From Brachynemurus nebulosus (lineage: Eukaryota; Arthropoda; Insecta; Neuroptera; Myrmeleontidae): a stretch of 64,000 nucleotides of DNA. The notes under the pieces are model-generated. The model was not told where the DNA came from. It did no database searches and saw only the letters and a list, made by a program, of their open reading frames with translations. The position numbers were made by a program, and so were the translations under genes. The stretch spans positions 264,501 through 328,500 of the forward strand of contig JAPWDM010000048.1 of NCBI GenBank assembly GCA_035578155.1. Reading direction: 5' to 3'. Position 1 is the stretch's first letter. Each line of letters begins with the position of its first letter. Positions 62,816 to 64,000 of the stretch are shown here, piece after piece.

Positions 62816-63790
62816 ACAGTCGCACGGTACAAATTTCACTTCGATTCCGTAGTACCATAAGCAAATATCAAAGTTGGGCTATTTCACCATCACTTTAAAT
62901 AATCCTTACCCCAGTATGATAGGATACTATTGCATTGTAAATATACTAGGTATTCATAATGAATAATCTATGCTAGATATGAAAACTATTAATGTACTTA
63001 TATTTATTCATTGTGGTACAAAAAAGGTCTTGAAATGCATTAATATCTTATGATTGTGAGAATATTTGAAACATTGGAATTATTAATAATTGAATTAGAG
63101 TTGTTTTTCTCATTCTTTTACGATGAATAAGAATACCAAAGAATTCACGTAAACAATATTTCGGCACTTTTTCATCTCCGTCAGAAATTTCCTTCCTTTA
63201 GTAAAGAAGCTTAATTAATATAAAAAATAGCAAAGGAAGATAATTTGATAATATTTATGTAGATATTTAGTGAATACATTTCAAACCAAATGATAAAATT
63301 ATTGACCAATAATCATTTTAAAGTGGGTAGGTCAAAAGTATTTAAACCTTGCTACATAAAACTACGATTAAGTTGTTAATACAAATAATTTATAAGTAAT
63401 ATAAGTAAAATTGTTTTTTTATTTACAAAAGAAATTTCAAAAATTTTAATTGACTTAAAAAAAATGTTGATTTAAAATATTTGTATGTATTAATTAAAAC
63501 ACTTATAATTGCAATAGGATTAACTGATTATAATTAAGATAATAAATGTTATAAATGTATTTATTTTACTAAAGAAAATTTTAATTTGCCAGTTTTGCAA
63601 TTCCTTTTTTTAAAATTTATTAAAATTTAGGTTGTTAAAAGAATGACATGAAAATTGTATTGACTTTTAATTTTATTGTAAATAGAATTATTATATATTC
63701 AATAACTGGTATTTGCTCACATTCTTCAAACACATGTATATATAGAATGTTTTATTTTTGTCCAGCTTACAAATTGAAAACAATGTACTT
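62816..63790. other. AT-rich spacer
   Basis: No recognised features. Confidence 0.45.
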
Positions 63791-63792
63791 AT

Positions 63793-64000
63793 ACCCTGTT
63801 TCAAATACAACTGATCATGAGTCAAAGTTAAAAAATTAAATAATTCTTATATTCAAAACAAATCAATCTTCTATTCTTTTCTAAAAACAAACTGCAATTT
63901 TAAAATTTACGTAAGTGCTATAATGAAAGAAATAAAGCCAAGAAAACGGAAATTATTTAAATTCATAAGTAATGAAGCATGGTTAAATTTGAGTGAAATT
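63793..64000 (+). repeat. Dispersed repeat, copy 2, cut by the window end
   Basis: It matches 35275-35484 in the same orientation: CTGTTTCAAATACAACTGAT, AAAAAATTAAATAATTC, AAAGCCAAGAAAACGGAAAT and GAAGCATGGTTAAATT. Unlike copy 1, no TA array precedes it. Confidence 0.85.

Overview
The window looks like an intergenic stretch of an animal nuclear genome, most likely an arthropod and probably an insect. It is strongly AT-rich and has no convincing host gene: no multi-exon coding pattern and no long conserved reading frame. All recognisable coding sequence is the remains of transposable elements, and most other recognisable structure is non-autonomous elements, foldbacks, satellites and (TA)n arrays. 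The insect guess rests on the mix of element types and on TTAGG-like motifs in one tandem repeat. No species can be assigned from the sequence alone.

Layout. 0-8 kb: a foldback element split by a mariner remnant; two oppositely oriented Penelope-like GIY-YIG endonuclease tails with a hammerhead-ribozyme-like motif between them; several long inverted-repeat elements; and a 74-bp TTAGG-containing tandem repeat interrupted by a near-perfect tRNA-derived palindrome. 8-23 kb: mostly plain AT-rich DNA with two hAT-type MITEs showing 8-bp target duplications, a MITE with CACGGAGAG termini, a short foldback and a large (TA)n array. 23.5-29.6 kb: a PIF/Harbinger transposase relic that keeps a spliceable intron, copies of a dispersed repeat, a TTAA-flanked element, and two copies of a Helitron-like repeat, one of them split by a foldback. 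31-40 kb: a piggyBac-like and a Harbinger-like non-autonomous element, further (TA)n-cored repeats, a 160-bp tandem array and a 229-bp MITE.

41.2-46.6 kb: a decayed Ty3/gypsy LTR retrotransposon on the minus strand. Its two LTRs of about 585 bp are still recognisable, and RT, RNase H and integrase motifs are visible across several frames. Its leader and most of gag are missing, and a dispersed repeat lies in their place. 49.4-54.3 kb: the second CACGGAGAG MITE and a third hAT MITE. 55.4-57.4 kb: a nested structure, with a Tc1-like transposon inserted in the (TA)n core of a hAT element. 57.5-62.8 kb: a region bounded by GGGCCCC termini that contains the most expanded Helitron-like copy, with a 120-bp satellite of about a dozen units.

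Three themes connect the features. (TA)n arrays recur inside repeats, and TA-targeting or TA-flanked elements have landed in them. Several unrelated non-autonomous elements carry palindromic or short-period subterminal repeats. The only RNA-level functional candidates are the hammerhead-like motif and the tRNA-like cloverleaf, and both probably belong to mobile elements.
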